From: Erythroxylum novogranatense
Lineage: Eukaryota > Streptophyta > Magnoliopsida > Malpighiales > Erythroxylaceae
NCBI GenBank assembly: GCA_029891385.1
Contig: CM057228.1
Coordinates: forward strand, 136,427,475 to 136,491,474
DNA length: 64,000 bases
Direction: 5' to 3'
Shown here piece after piece: positions 24,001 to 34,642 of the stretch (within the stretch, counting starts at the first letter, position 1; the number at the start of each line of letters is the position of its first letter). Made by a program: the position numbers and the translations under genes. The notes beneath the pieces were generated by a model. The model saw nothing but the letters and a program-made list of their open reading frames with translations. It ran no database searches and had not been told where the DNA came from.

Positions 24001-24257
24001 CGGTTACTTTTTTTTTTAATTTAATTCAAATTTTATAAGACTTTAATCTAACCGAGCTATTATTATTCTTAAATTAGGTTTTTGCCATTCAAGCAACACG
24101 TACAGGTTGTTATTACTATAGTGGCCAAGAAATTTAAGAGCATAAACCCATATTTTTTAATATAAAACATCGTCATTAGAACTTTCAATCTTTGTAATAC
24201 TACAACATGACACCATCTGAATTTCTTCTCTATTTGTTATTACTAGAATGATAAACT
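21003..24257. other. Gene-free AT-rich stretch
   Basis: No supported gene. 21003-21600 has repeat-like sequence of unknown kind. A 21-bp word (AACGATATTGCTTTGTAGTAG) occurs twice about 40 bp apart at 21680 and 21720. The rest is very AT-rich with a short TA run near 23780. Confidence 0.5.
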
Positions 24258-25973
24258 TCAATGTGACTTCCAAATAGATAGAGAAATCAATGGTGTTCCC
24301 TTCCAACCTATGAGCAAGCTATTCTGGTTCTTATCAAGAGTATATGAACTCCCACAAGGAAATTTCTGGAGCAGCAAACTAGCTTGGTACATGGAGGACG
24401 TGCTTAGCTCTGTATCCACCATCCCAAAACGAGCAAGGAATGCCCTCCAAACATCGATCGTCACATGTCGAATCTTCCTCTCTACTCCTTCAGCGGCCAC
24501 CATGTTAGCCATTCCATAACCATAAACTGATTCCATCTCCATCCTGTGTGCACAGTCTCTTTCCATGGAAGCATCAAAGCAATCAAACCATGCACCGAAG
24601 AAGAAAAGAGCTTCAACGAAACGATTAACAAATGACAACGAGTTGTTTCTCGCTTCAACTTCTACAACCACCATTACACGAGGTTTCAGGTTCCTGACCA
24701 CCTTCATTAGAACCTCCAGACGGTTTGGCTGCTGGATCAGACTCCTCAGTCCGAACTCAGAGTATACAACAATGGTTTCATCTTCACGAGTGTCGAACAT
24801 GCCGTGTTTCAGATCAAGCATGTCTGCTACTACAACTAGGTTGATACAGAAAGGTATGTTCTCCGACTCGGCAAAGGTCTTTAGCCTCTTGCATGCATTC
24901 TCGACCAAGTCCTTGTAAGAATCAGTTGCAATTGCAGTTATCTTGAGGAGCTCAATACTGCATCTGCCCTGTGGCACAAAAGAATGCATGAATGAAATCC
25001 ACTGAACTCCAGTTCTGATAAACAAATCTATGATGTGAATCCTCTTTGAATTGGCTACGTTTTCTATGATCTCTTGAGGCCCAAGAGCGTGTACCAATTC
25101 GCCGAAGGGCATTCTTTTACGGGCTGCTAGCGTGCTGGGGGTCGCAATCATTAATGACCGATTCATATCAAGTTCTTCCTGTTTGGTTTGGTCATCTGCT
25201 GCTGCTCTTCCTGTTTGTCGATCAATTCTCTGTCTGAGAGCTTGAGAGAAATAGTAAACAAGACGTTCAACTGGATTCCCTGTCTTAGAGCACAAGAAAT
25301 CGCATCGAGTGAGCAATCTGTTTGCACATTCAAACTGCTGATTCCCAGCTTTCTCTGCAGAAGCAAGGAGGAGCTGCACAAGCTCCACACATTTTGATTC
25401 TTCATATAGGAGTGGAAATGGAAGGCAATAACCATGGGAATTGTTAGGCATCAAGTCAACATCAATAGTTTCTCCTGAAACAGATTGGATGAATTTTGTT
25501 GCTGCTATTCTTATAAGCTCTAACGTTAAACCTGGCAGGAATCCAGATAGCATTCCTGGGCTTTGTTCAATAATCATCTTGCTCTGAGACGACCCATAAC
25601 TCCCACTGACCAGCTTTTGTGTCCCATGATCAGGAATATCCCGATTTCCGACAGGGATAACATCAATCTGTGCTATTTCTTCCAAACATGCTTGAAGTGG
25701 CAGAGAAAGCAAATCGAACCTTTGACCAGCAATTAATCCACGTCCTAAATATGCTTGCTGCTGTTCTTCAAGCTTTTGGTGCTTGGAGAAATGATCCTCC
25801 ATCGTCTCATATTGGTTGAACCTGAAACCAACGTTTCCGTACTCTGCAAAGGAGTCCTGAAATCCATGGAAATGACTGCTGGAACTCGGAATTTGATTAA
25901 GTCCACGAAGATCCAAATCCCCAGATGGAGAAACCCCATTCAGATTAGCTTCCAAACCCCGGTTGGTATACAT
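24258..25973 (-). CDS. GRAS-family transcription regulator
   Basis: An intact, intronless 571-residue frame, typical for GRAS proteins. After a variable N-terminal third (about 1-190), leucine heptad region I begins with CVELVQLLLASAEKAGNQQF and GNPVERLVYYFSQALRQRI. The VHIID-type core is IHIIDLFIRTGVQW (about 310), followed by the PFYRE-like region (YSEFGLRSLI, RNLKPRVMVVVE) and the C-terminal SAW region with VWRAFLARFGM and LLIGWKGTPLISLSIWK. GRAS proteins are plant nuclear regulators in hormone, root and symbiosis pathways. I do not assign the subfamily, and no DELLA motif is seen at the N terminus. A TATA box lies about 240 bp upstream. Function beyond the family is inference. Confidence 0.93.
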   Translation of the reverse strand: MYTNRGLEANLNGVSPSGDLDLRGLNQIPSSSSHFHGFQDSFAEYGNVGFRFNQYETMEDHFSKHQKLEEQQQAYLGRGLIAGQRFDLLSLPLQACLEEIAQIDVIPVGNRDIPDHGTQKLVSGSYGSSQSKMIIEQSPGMLSGFLPGLTLELIRIAATKFIQSVSGETIDVDLMPNNSHGYCLPFPLLYEESKCVELVQLLLASAEKAGNQQFECANRLLTRCDFLCSKTGNPVERLVYYFSQALRQRIDRQTGRAAADDQTKQEELDMNRSLMIATPSTLAARKRMPFGELVHALGPQEIIENVANSKRIHIIDLFIRTGVQWISFMHSFVPQGRCSIELLKITAIATDSYKDLVENACKRLKTFAESENIPFCINLVVVADMLDLKHGMFDTREDETIVVYSEFGLRSLIQQPNRLEVLMKVVRNLKPRVMVVVEVEARNNSLSFVNRFVEALFFFGAWFDCFDASMERDCAHRMEMESVYGYGMANMVAAEGVERKIRHVTIDVWRAFLARFGMVDTELSTSSMYQASLLLQKFPCGSSYTLDKNQNSLLIGWKGTPLISLSIWKSH

Positions 25974-26210
25974 CAGTGACAGATAGACGAGAAACCTCAG
26001 TGACAGATCGACAATAGCTCAGAGATCATCTGCTGAACATCTTAAATCATCCAGAACTAACTGCTACCATGTGTCCCTCTGATAGGAGACGTTACAATCA
26101 AACCAGTCTCCATTCTGTGGCTTCCAATTATTGGATATCATTAGTTTGTTATTTGGAGATAACACGTAATGAGATTTGACAGGTGGGACGTGACGAATTG
26201 AACGTTCAGG

Positions 26211-26219
26211 CTTATATAG
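26211..26219 (-). promoter_or_regulatory. Probable TATA box of the GRAS gene
   Basis: On the minus strand GCTATATAAGC lies about 240 bp before the ATG. ACGT-core words (TCACGTCCC, TACGTG) occur just downstream of it, in the likely 5' leader. Position and sequence fit a plant core promoter. Confidence 0.5.
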
Positions 26220-26224
26220 CATCA

Positions 26225-27007
26225 GGATTCGGACAAATAGATAGGTTTTTCTGTTCTGGAGACCGAAGTACCTGAACCACGTTACCAACTGCATCGTAAG
26301 AATTGAAAGTTGCTCCCATTTTTTAAAACATTTGGTGCTTCCAATTCATGAGAAATGCCAATGCGGTAACGATTATACCAATGGTGATGTCCGCTCAAAC
26401 CGTTTCCATCCGTATTAATTAGTTTATTATGGGCCGGCGAGGAATTGTCTTTGAAAAGACCAGTGGAGAAATCCGAGTAAAGAAACTCTAGTTTGACGTT
26501 TGATGCGTATCCGTCGCTAAACGATAATGCCGGCGATCTAGTTAGTGGAAATATGACTCCATATGGTGGGGTTAAAAAATGCGGGAAATCAGTCAATCAT
26601 TAAACCAGCTCGTAGCTAGGAGCGGATAAGGAATTTCACTACTATAGGATCGTTATAATTAGGGTCATCATTTATTTGGCTATAGTTGTAGGAAGTTAGG
26701 ATCTTCTGTTCAATATTACCCTGTTCTATCTTGTTCATTGAATTTCAGCCATCTATTTATGTGAATTTTGTATCTATTTATATAAGTCTTGTATAGATTC
26801 TGCATAAATCAATGATTAAGATTCAAAAGGACATAATAGGACAGAAGATCTGGACTGAATTGTCGACTCCTCTATTATCACATCAATAACTTTTTTGACC
26901 TTCCAATACTAAACAGGTGTCAGCCTCCATACATGATAAGACAACCTTACAGATACTCTGTGTAATGAAGACAAAGAAAGTTTCTCCGCAAATATTAAGT
27001 ATTATTT
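26225..27007. other. Intergenic sequence upstream of the GRAS gene
   Basis: The open frames here (up to 104 codons on the minus strand) lack recognisable motifs, and I do not call them genes. It probably includes the upstream promoter region of the GRAS gene. Confidence 0.4.
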
Positions 27008-27026
27008 GAAATTAAGAGTTGATATA

Positions 27027-27249
27027 TCCCTATGGTGCAGGTAAATTGATAAGGGGCTCTCTTGTCTTAAATGAGGTTGTGGATTCGAACCCTCATCATG
27101 TATGCAGCTGTTTAAAACTTAAGGTCAAAGTTTTACCTCCTACAAAGAACCTACTCGGTATAAGTGGGGATTAATCTGGGTGTGGATGGTTTAAAGATAT
27201 TTTCCCATAGTTGGAACCCTCCTAAGACACCTTGTGAGTATTAAAAAAA
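27027..27249 (+). mobile_element. tRNA-derived SINE with 19-bp target duplication
   Basis: About 223 bp flanked by the 19-mer GAAATTAAGAGTTGATATA (27008-27026 and 27250-27268). A box-A-like TGGTGCAGG lies near the start, a box-B-like GGATTCGAACC about 40 bp on, and the 3' end is A-rich (TTAAAAAAAG). These are the marks of a pol III, LINE-mobilised SINE. A related copy lies at 62650-62840. Confidence 0.85.
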
Positions 27250-27268
27250 GAAATTAAGAGTTGATATA

Positions 27269-27979
27269 ATCATTTGAAGAGACAAAATTTTAAAATATAA
27301 TTAGCTATTTAGTTATATATTACTTGATTATTATATTGTCTTATTCAATATACTAATAGTCTACAAAATTTTAAATTAAATGCATTAATAGAATAATTTT
27401 TATTATATCTCATCATAGTGCACTTCTCCTATAACTTTTCAATATTTATTAAATTTATAATCTTATTTCTCCTTTATATTCCATTACCTCTACAAATTAT
27501 AAACATAATTAATTTTGGTAAGTTTTAAATAACTCTAAATCTTTATTACAATCTTAAATATAAAAAGAAGACAAATACAATATTATGGTAAAATTTTTCT
27601 ACTTTATTATCATGTTTTTCTTACTCTCTTTTACGACTTAATAATAGATATTAGTAAATCTTAAATGAAAAATTACTAAAAAATTAATTATTTTATCAAA
27701 TATTTTGCCTTTTGTAACATTTTATTTTATTAAATTTAAAAATAATACTCTATTGAAATTATTATCTTTTTTCTCTATATTTTCTTCTAAACAACTTTAC
27801 ATGTAAAATGTAAAGAATCTAGTAATGACAAGTTACAATAGTGAAGCAATGGTGATTGAAATTCTACCAAAATCTACCAAATTCTACCAAAATCCCTTCT
27901 AATCTTATCGCATCGCAAGACTGAAATAAGAATAAGTGAACACTAGCCTAGAAAATCGTTTAAAACATGGTTTGATATA
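27269..27979. other. AT-rich intergenic stretch
   Basis: No gene or clear repeat. It ends in the 3' flank of the PMEI-domain gene. Confidence 0.5.
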
Positions 27980-29155
27980 TCACTTAACTAAGGAAACAAT
28001 GGCAAGGCAATTGCTAGCCATCATAGTAAGTTTATTATCATAATTTCCCAATGGATTCTTCTGAGTAAAACCTTTATCACACGTCCCATAATCGACCAAC
28101 GCCGCGTTTAACAAGCTGTTGATGGTGCCAGTGTCACGAAGTGGAATGGCTTCAAGTGCACTCTGAAGATTACTCAAAGCATCATCGTAGAAGTCACTGC
28201 AATCCTCAAGACCGACGGATATTTTAGGTGCAGTTTCGGGTGCAGTTGCGAGTTTTGTTGCTGCAGTAATGGCGAAGTTGGTTATATGAATGGTTGCGTT
28301 TATAGACATTTCGAGTATGGAAATGGGGTCTGTTTCGCCATTGAAGAAAGGGGTGATCGAGGACATGCATAGACCAGGGTAATCAGTCGAATCACATAGC
28401 TTTTTGACTTCAGGATTTTCTGTTGGAGATGGTGAACCAACAGAGTCAGCCTCCTGGATACTATCTGAGTTCTTCAGGATTTCTGATATGGGACTCAGGA
28501 ACAATGTGTTCAGACTTTTCGCAAATGGACTAGGAGCCTCTGTAGGACTACTTTCAGGAACCGAACCTGAAGGTGAAAGATCGTATGTTGGGGAGTAAGC
28601 ATCTGAAGGTGAGGTATCGTACGATGGAGTAGGACCTTGGATTGGACTTGTTGGAGGATATGCAATTGAAGGTGATGGTGAAATATCAGATGTTGGAGTA
28701 TGAGCTTGGATAGGACTAGTTGGAGGATATGCAATTGAAGGTGATGGTGAAAGATCAGATGTTGGAGTATGAGCTTGGATAGGACTAGTTGGAGGATATG
28801 CAATTGAAGGTGATTGTGAAATATCAGATGTTGGAGTAAGAGCTCGGAAAGGACTAATTGGAGAGTCTGCATCTGAAGGTGAAAGATCAGATGTTGGAGC
28901 GGGAGCTTGGACAGGACTAGTTGGAGAGTATGCACCTGAAGGTGAAATATCGGATGGAGGTGAAGAAAATACTTGACCTTCCGGCGAGGGACCGGGTGAT
29001 TGGAGAGAGCGAACAGGATGCAGTTGCGGCGAGGAGGACGGAGACAGAGAAGACGATCGGGCGGCGGAGCCTGGTGAGGGTACGGCTGCGAAATTAAGGA
29101 GAGTGAGAATGGTTGAGGCAACAAGAAGTTTCTGCTGATGATGTTTTGGCTCCAT
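27980..29155 (-). CDS. Secreted proline-rich protein with PMEI domain
   Basis: An intact 391-residue frame. Residues 1-31 form a signal peptide (KLLVASTILTLLNFAAV, then SPGSAA). Residues about 35-225 are a Pro/Ser/Thr-rich region with near-identical 23-residue repeats (PSIAYPPTSPIQAHTPTSD). Residues about 250-390 match a plant invertase/pectin methylesterase inhibitor domain: LCDSTDYPGLC at its start, EDCSDFYDDALSNLQSAL in the middle, TCDKGF, and the hydrophobic end SNCLAIVSLV, with five Cys overall. Such domains inhibit cell-wall pectin methylesterases or acid invertases in the apoplast. The repeat region resembles cell-wall hydroxyproline-rich linkers (inference). Which enzyme it targets is unknown. 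Confidence 0.9.
   Translation of the reverse strand: MEPKHHQQKLLVASTILTLLNFAAVPSPGSAARSSSLSPSSSPQLHPVRSLQSPGPSPEGQVFSSPPSDISPSGAYSPTSPVQAPAPTSDLSPSDADSPISPFRALTPTSDISQSPSIAYPPTSPIQAHTPTSDLSPSPSIAYPPTSPIQAHTPTSDISPSPSIAYPPTSPIQGPTPSYDTSPSDAYSPTYDLSPSGSVPESSPTEAPSPFAKSLNTLFLSPISEILKNSDSIQEADSVGSPSPTENPEVKKLCDSTDYPGLCMSSITPFFNGETDPISILEMSINATIHITNFAITAATKLATAPETAPKISVGLEDCSDFYDDALSNLQSALEAIPLRDTGTINSLLNAALVDYGTCDKGFTQKNPLGNYDNKLTMMASNCLAIVSLVK
28620..28930 (-). repeat. 69-bp coding tandem repeats in the PMEI-domain gene
   Basis: Near-identical units start at about 28651, 28720 and 28789, with more diverged ones on both sides. The 69-bp period equals 23 codons, so copy-number change keeps the frame. 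Confidence 0.85.
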
Positions 29156-30106
29156 ATCTTTTAACTCTGTTGTGCTTTTTGGTATGGTATGGTTAAAGAA
29201 GAATGGAAAGAAACAGGGAAGGGGCTCATAATAGTCTCAAGGCATCTGAAAACTTGGAGGTGTCTTTCTAATCCACAACAAGAAGTACGTGTCCTACAAA
29301 ATAGGATAACCGTCAAAATTCTAGCAAGTTTCTGTTAGTGTTTTAGCATTGTTTCTCGGAGCTAAATAATGGTCCTAAGCTCACTTCACTCAATTACCAA
29401 TCAACTCCTTTTCAGGCTTCTCAGGCCGAAAGGTCATACGTTGTCAATTGGTTGGACCGAATGGTCGAATGCACCACACAGAAGTTCCAATAACTATTTA
29501 AATTTGAAATAATCGAACCATTTAAGGTATGAGTTCATGTGAAACTCAGATTAAACATAGTTTAACTTGTTTAACTATAGATCGGGTTGATAATTATTAT
29601 TTTGATATAGGATTGATGATGGGTTAAATTGAGCCTTCGTAGTCTTGAAAACTGGAAAATATATTTTATTTTATTTTATTTTAAATTAGGTTAATTAAAA
29701 ATATATATTATTTTAGTTAATTTTAAATTGAGTTAATTAAGTTTTATAATTAATTCGTAATTTTTTTCAAAATTAAGTTTAAATCTAATTAAGCTCTTAT
29801 CCAGTTATACCCAAAATTAAGGTATGTTAAATTGGAATTAATTCGTTGATTGTTAAATTGAGATGATATATCTTCAAGTATTTATTGGATATAAATAAAT
29901 ATATATAGATATTAATATATTAATCACATATTTTGATTAACTCTTTTATATAGTTAATAACTCAAATTAATGATTTAACTTTAATTTAATTTTATAAATT
30001 TCAATTCACAAAGTTTGCTGAGAAGGTTGAAAGAAAAGATCAATTATATACAACCTTATTTTTACAAATAAAATATTTTCTTAATTCGAATCCAAAACTC
30101 AACCTT
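29156..30106. other. Intergenic stretch upstream of the PMEI-domain gene
   Basis: The first few hundred bases should hold the promoter of the PMEI-domain gene, but no clear TATA box was found. The rest is AT-rich and without genes. Confidence 0.4.
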
Positions 30107-30111
30107 AATTT

Positions 30112-30396
30112 TGTTTGAGAATATATAAAACCAATTAAGTTGACCTCACACAAAAGCTTAAGCTATTGTGGTGAAATGATCACTTAATATAGTATCAGAG
30201 CCCCTGTGATCAAACGGTCATGAGTTCGAATCTTACCACCTACCTATTCTAATTAAATTAAGCGAGAGTAAAAGAATACGCATATGCAGTTCAAGTCAAA
30301 ACTTTCGGCGAGAAGGTGTGTTAAAGAATATATAAAACCAATTGAGTTGACCTCACACATCATCTTAAGTTGGTGTAGTGAAATGATCACTTAATA
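30112..30396 (+). mobile_element. TRIM (miniature LTR element)
   Basis: Two 78-bp direct repeats (30112-30189, 30319-30396), each starting TGTT and sharing AATATATAAAACCAATT and TTGACCTCACACA, flank a 129-bp core. The core starts with TAGTATCAGAGC, an initiator-Met primer site with one mismatch, and ends with the purine-rich GGCGAGAAGGTG. AATTT is duplicated on both sides (30107-30111, 30397-30401). No coding capacity. This is a complete but aged TRIM; its mobility would depend on other elements. Confidence 0.88.
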
Positions 30397-30550
30397 AATT
30401 TACGAGTAATAAATCACAAACAAATTATAAAATTGCCATCAAAGTCGATCCGATTAAAAAAAAATTGCATACGAAAAATTAAACCTATTATTCTTAAGCA
30501 CATACAGAGGATCCGATACCCTCAGAGCTGGGGTTTTCCTTTTCCCTTTC

Positions 30551-31864
30551 CTAAAGACGGTGAAGACTAAACGAGAGAACAGAAAACAAAGTGCCAATGA
30601 CAGTGAGTAAGAGCGCCAAAATTGCAATGATCAGAACCAGACGTAACATGGGATTTCTTTGATAGCTACGTTTCAATCTCTTCGACCATGATCTTGTGCC
30701 TCTTCCATAACCATACACATGTTCAAAGAGACCGTCGTAGTATGATTCATTCAGAGTCACCTCCTGACAGATCCTGTCAAAAAATTTAGGTACTTCTTTC
30801 TCTGCGGCATCGTAGTTGATGAGAATGTCTCGTTTCTCTAGCAGTTTCACATCTTTCTCATTGCGGATTAAGCTCTTCATGAGAAATGCATAGGAAGTGA
30901 TGTGCTGCACATTGTCTCTCGAGCAATGCTCGAGTTGAATGAGGTTCCTGAACAGACTTTCAGTGTATTGATGGAGTATTATTGGTGGGATTTCAAGGAC
31001 ATTTTTACCAAATCTTATGTCCAACAAATTCTCCGTCCAGCTTCTCTTGAACTTGATTCCGTTACGTCGGAGCTCTGTTGCACTGTGCAGCTGTCTCTCT
31101 GACTCGGCTAGTTTCTTCGGCAATTTGGGGTATTTTGGAAGGAGACAATGGCCGATTAGGTCAAGTAAATGGTGCCCTTCTTCGTTAAACTTCTCACGGT
31201 GAAAATTTTGGTCTCCAGGAATCATGTTCTTGAAGTAACGAAAAGCTAGTTCGGGAAGAGAAAAAGTACATTGTTTTGGAATTGGCACCAACTGGAACAA
31301 TCTCAGAAGAACGAACAGTGGAATCTGGTTTTCTAGCAGAATGAAGTCGCATCTTAGATCAAATAGCATTCCTGCAGTACTGAAGATGATATCGTTTCGA
31401 CGTCTCAAGCTTTTCATCGAGTACTTCATGAACAATTCGATCAAAAAACATCCATCGATCAACATTATCTTCAGGAACTCATCGCTTGTGAAGTTAGTCT
31501 TCTCTGAATAGCATGACACTGCTCTACCCTCCAGCTGTTTCAGGGCTGCAACACAATCATCCAGGACAGTTTCAAGGTTCGGTCTCCGACTGAGAAGCGC
31601 ATAAACATACCGCCATTTGTGCTCTTCCATGAATTTGAACTGTTCTTTACCGTGATGATAAGGACCAATCGAAACCTTGGCAGGAACGTAAGCTTTCTCA
31701 TTTGCTTTTAGAAGACTCTCATTGATTTTGCAGATAGAATGTGATGAAGATATGCTTTCCATCTTTCTCCTGATCGAAGTGGCGAGACTCTCATTGATTT
31801 CTACCACGATATGATCTCTCCCTCCACTGTCTCCTGATCCTTCTGATGACGTAGCTTGTTCCAT
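30551..31864 (-). CDS. DUF247 family membrane protein
   Basis: An intact 437-residue frame without introns. After a hydrophilic head, residues from about 48 show the family lead-in (CKINESLLKANEKAYVPAKV, SIGPYHHG). The middle includes EFLKIMLIDGCFLIELFM, DFILLENQIPLFVLLRLF and the C-terminal YAFLMKSLI, all typical of plant DUF247. A single membrane segment lies at the end (LVLIIAILALLLTVIGTLF). Family members are plant-specific, many at the plasma membrane, and some act in grass self-incompatibility; the role of this one is unknown. The ATG at 31864 is the first in frame and gives the usual family length. Confidence 0.92.
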   Translation of the reverse strand: MEQATSSEGSGDSGGRDHIVVEINESLATSIRRKMESISSSHSICKINESLLKANEKAYVPAKVSIGPYHHGKEQFKFMEEHKWRYVYALLSRRPNLETVLDDCVAALKQLEGRAVSCYSEKTNFTSDEFLKIMLIDGCFLIELFMKYSMKSLRRRNDIIFSTAGMLFDLRCDFILLENQIPLFVLLRLFQLVPIPKQCTFSLPELAFRYFKNMIPGDQNFHREKFNEEGHHLLDLIGHCLLPKYPKLPKKLAESERQLHSATELRRNGIKFKRSWTENLLDIRFGKNVLEIPPIILHQYTESLFRNLIQLEHCSRDNVQHITSYAFLMKSLIRNEKDVKLLEKRDILINYDAAEKEVPKFFDRICQEVTLNESYYDGLFEHVYGYGRGTRSWSKRLKRSYQRNPMLRLVLIIAILALLLTVIGTLFSVLSFSLHRL

Positions 31865-32816
31865 GTCTGATTAATTTAACCTGCAATATTCATCTTTCTC
31901 AGTTAAGCTCTGTTTCTGGTTACTAAAGGGGGAGCCAAAAACTTAAAACCCATTATTCTCATACTACTTTTATTGTCTTATAAGCAAAACTTAAAAAACA
32001 AGTATTATAATTTATATATAATTAAAATTTAGTCTTTTAATATTAGAATGACATTTTTTTTATTTAGCAGTTAAAAAAACGTAGATCTATAGACAAGAAA
32101 AGCATACAAAACTTACCCAAGTCAACTGGCTTACCCCCATACACCCACTTCCTAGAAGCCTTTCACCGTCAATGCCATAACAAGTAGAACTATAGAAAAT
32201 TAAAGTAGACTCCAAGCAAGAAGGACTAACATTTCGGTGATAAAAGTTTACATATAATAAGACTATTATGATAAGTGAGTGGGCCGCTGAAAGGACAAGT
32301 AAAGAAAGTGTCGCTTGATTTAGAGACAATCAAGATCCAAAATTTCGATTTTAGATAAATTCGTAATTTTATATAATTATTAAAAAATTAATTCATCAAA
32401 ATTTTGTTAAATATTACCAAACAACGTCTCTGTTTATTGCCAAAATTATTTGATGCTTTTAAAATTGAAAAAGAGAACATATTTTGTTCAATAATTCAAT
32501 TTAGTAAAATTATATAAAAATTTATTTTCTAAATATAATAACTATTAAAATTTTCATATTAAAAATATCTAAGCATAAAATTTTAATTTTGTAAAATAAC
32601 CTTTCAATTTTTCTTAGTTTATAATTCTTATATGATATTGTTGAATGTCTCAACCTCCGTCTCTGTAGTGATGAATCGTTACAACTCAGATTTTCGCAAT
32701 ACATGGGACAGAGGTTAAAGAAAACATGAATTAGGTAAACCGATATACTTCTACTGAGTAGTGAATAAGTTTAATAGAACAGAGATAAAACAAAGAAGAG
32801 TGTCTTTTACATTACC
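31865..32816. other. AT-rich stretch upstream of the DUF247 gene
   Basis: No supported gene. If the leader exon above is real, this is a 5' intron. Confidence 0.4.
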
Positions 32817-33060
32817 TGAAGAGCAACGGCAAAGTACGAGCTCAGTTTCTCCAATGGTTTTGTTCTTCAGCCATTGTGGAATTCATATTGCGCTGAGTCT
32901 CGAGGTAGGAGTAGCAAAAACCCAGAGGCCACTTATACTCTCAAGATCTGGAGAATCCAAGGTGACTTAGAAAGATTGCTTAATGCAATTAATGGCTAAA
33001 GCTAAGAAGGAAGCTTTTCAGTTTCTTAATCCCAAGTACAAAGCATCCAACAGAAAGCAT
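32817..33060 (-). promoter_or_regulatory. Possible promoter and 5' leader exon of the DUF247 gene
   Basis: Reading the minus strand, a TATA-like TATAAGTG near 32935 is followed by about 110 bp ending in CTTCAG and a GTAATG donor near 32817. It lies about 950 bp before the DUF247 ATG, so it could be an untranslated first exon. There is no transcript evidence. Confidence 0.25.
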
Positions 33061-33160
33061 AACTTTGTTAAGTGATTGCTTTAAAGTAAATATAAGAATT
33101 TCGGTGTAGTTCTGTTAGAAACTATAAGCTTGAAGAAACGCTTATTTACGGCATTAAAAG

Positions 33161-33410
33161 GAATTTATTGCCTTAATAACCCTGTGTTATTCAAAAGTTG
33201 TTAAAAAAATTTTGACATATAAAAATTAGCAAAAAATACCCTGAGTTGAAATTTTATTAACTCACGTGCTCAAGCGTGGAGGAACAACACACACACTAAG
33301 GTTTTTTTTAAAGAAAATTGAAAACATAAGGTTAATAGAGTAACATTTTATATCTTAGGGTTTAATTAGCTACTTTCGTATAACACAGGGGTCATTACAA
33401 CAATTTTATC
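33161..33410. mobile_element. Mutator-type MITE
   Basis: GCATTAAAAG at 33151-33160 and 33411-33420 flanks a 250-bp segment whose ends are inverted repeats of about 40 bp. The best block is ACCCTGTGTTAT on the left and ATAACACAGGGGT on the right. A 9-10-bp duplication with long TIRs and no coding sequence fits a Mutator-derived MITE. Confidence 0.7.
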
Positions 33411-33420
33411 GCATTAAAAG

Positions 33421-34392
33421 TGACGTAATGTAATCTCTGAAAGATAGTGATTCTGCTACAATTTTAAGAAAAGAACAATTTGGTCTGGCAAATCAACTCG
33501 AGCTTGTGAATAAAAGTTTCAAATTTTTTTGAATTAATTCGAGTTTAGAAGAGTTGCCTAAATCAAAACTAATTCATAGAAATCATAGAACAATATTAAA
33601 ATTATATCTGTTTCAAATTAATATGAGACAAAAATCTTATGTCTTTGACTAATTTTAAAATAGAGATGATAATAACTTCCCAAGTATTCAAAATAATTTT
33701 AAATAAAATATATTTTATTACTGAAAATATAAATAATTTGAAGTATCGTATCTTTAAAAATTAAAAATATTTATAATAGTAAAAATGAAAATAATTCTAA
33801 GCATCATATCGAATTTAAATCAACATCTTAAATTCGAATTTGATTCAAAATTTGATCAACAGAGGTTCAAAGAGAATCCTTTTCTTTATCACTAATTCAC
33901 AAGCCTTACCATCACATGTAATCAACAAAGAAGAATGACTTTAATGATGTAGACTCTTTATTTAAGGCTTTTCGTTCTAGAAGGTTTTGAGCTCGTATCA
34001 CATAAAAAGAAGAGAAATAGAAAAAAATTTCTATTGATAATCCTCTAGTTCTTGGGTAAAGTTTTTTAATCAGATCAATTATAAATATTTTATTTTTAAT
34101 AATATTATAAAAATTGAAGTTATGAGAAAATTTGAGAACCATTGAGAACCTAATGTTTAATAAAGTTAGTGATCAATTAGTAGTTGACTAATTAATTATA
34201 TGATAGAATTTTAAGAGCTTAGAATTAGTCCGTAGATATCTAATATAATGAATAAAAGAAAAAGTATCTTTGGGAAGAAGAAATCGTAATCAGTGTGTCA
34301 AACTGTCACCACGGAGCCTTTTAACGTGGCGGTACTTTAACTAGTGCATGGAGCAAGCGATTTGTAATAGGTTCAGGATGCAACCTCGGCGT
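33421..34392. other. AT-rich intergenic stretch
   Basis: No supported gene or repeat boundary was found. A 76-codon minus-strand open frame (33912-34142) has no motif and an AT-driven composition. Confidence 0.45.
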
Positions 34393-34642
34393 CTATTGCA
34401 AGCAAGGATCAAGATCAATCGAGCAAAAGAAGAATAAAGAGAAGACAAAAGTTTAATATATGGAGATTCTTTTTATATATATAGTATAGAATATAGTTAA
34501 TATTTTCAAATTTTATACTATTGCAAGCAAGGATCAAGATCAATCAAGTAAAGGAAGAATAAAGAGAAGACAAAAGTTTAATATATGGAGATTCTTTATA
34601 TATATATAGTATAGAATATAGTTAATATTTTCAAATTTTATA
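34393..34642. repeat. 125-bp tandem duplication
   Basis: Two nearly identical 125-bp units (34393-34517 and 34518-34642), starting CTATTGCAAGCAAGGATCAA. A few substitutions separate them, so the duplication is fairly recent. Confidence 0.85.

Noticed and set aside
26064..26596. Two minus-strand frames upstream of the GRAS gene
   Set aside because: No motif, and they overlap the likely promoter.
28510..29124. 204-codon minus-strand frame, Leu- and His-rich
   Set aside because: An alternative frame of the repeat region of the PMEI-domain gene.
30190..30240. Possible tRNA gene or SINE from the TATCAGAGCC and GAGTTCGAATC words
   Set aside because: The TATCAGAGC word is the TRIM primer site; no cloverleaf can be drawn and the flanking direct repeats are LTRs with a 5-bp duplication.
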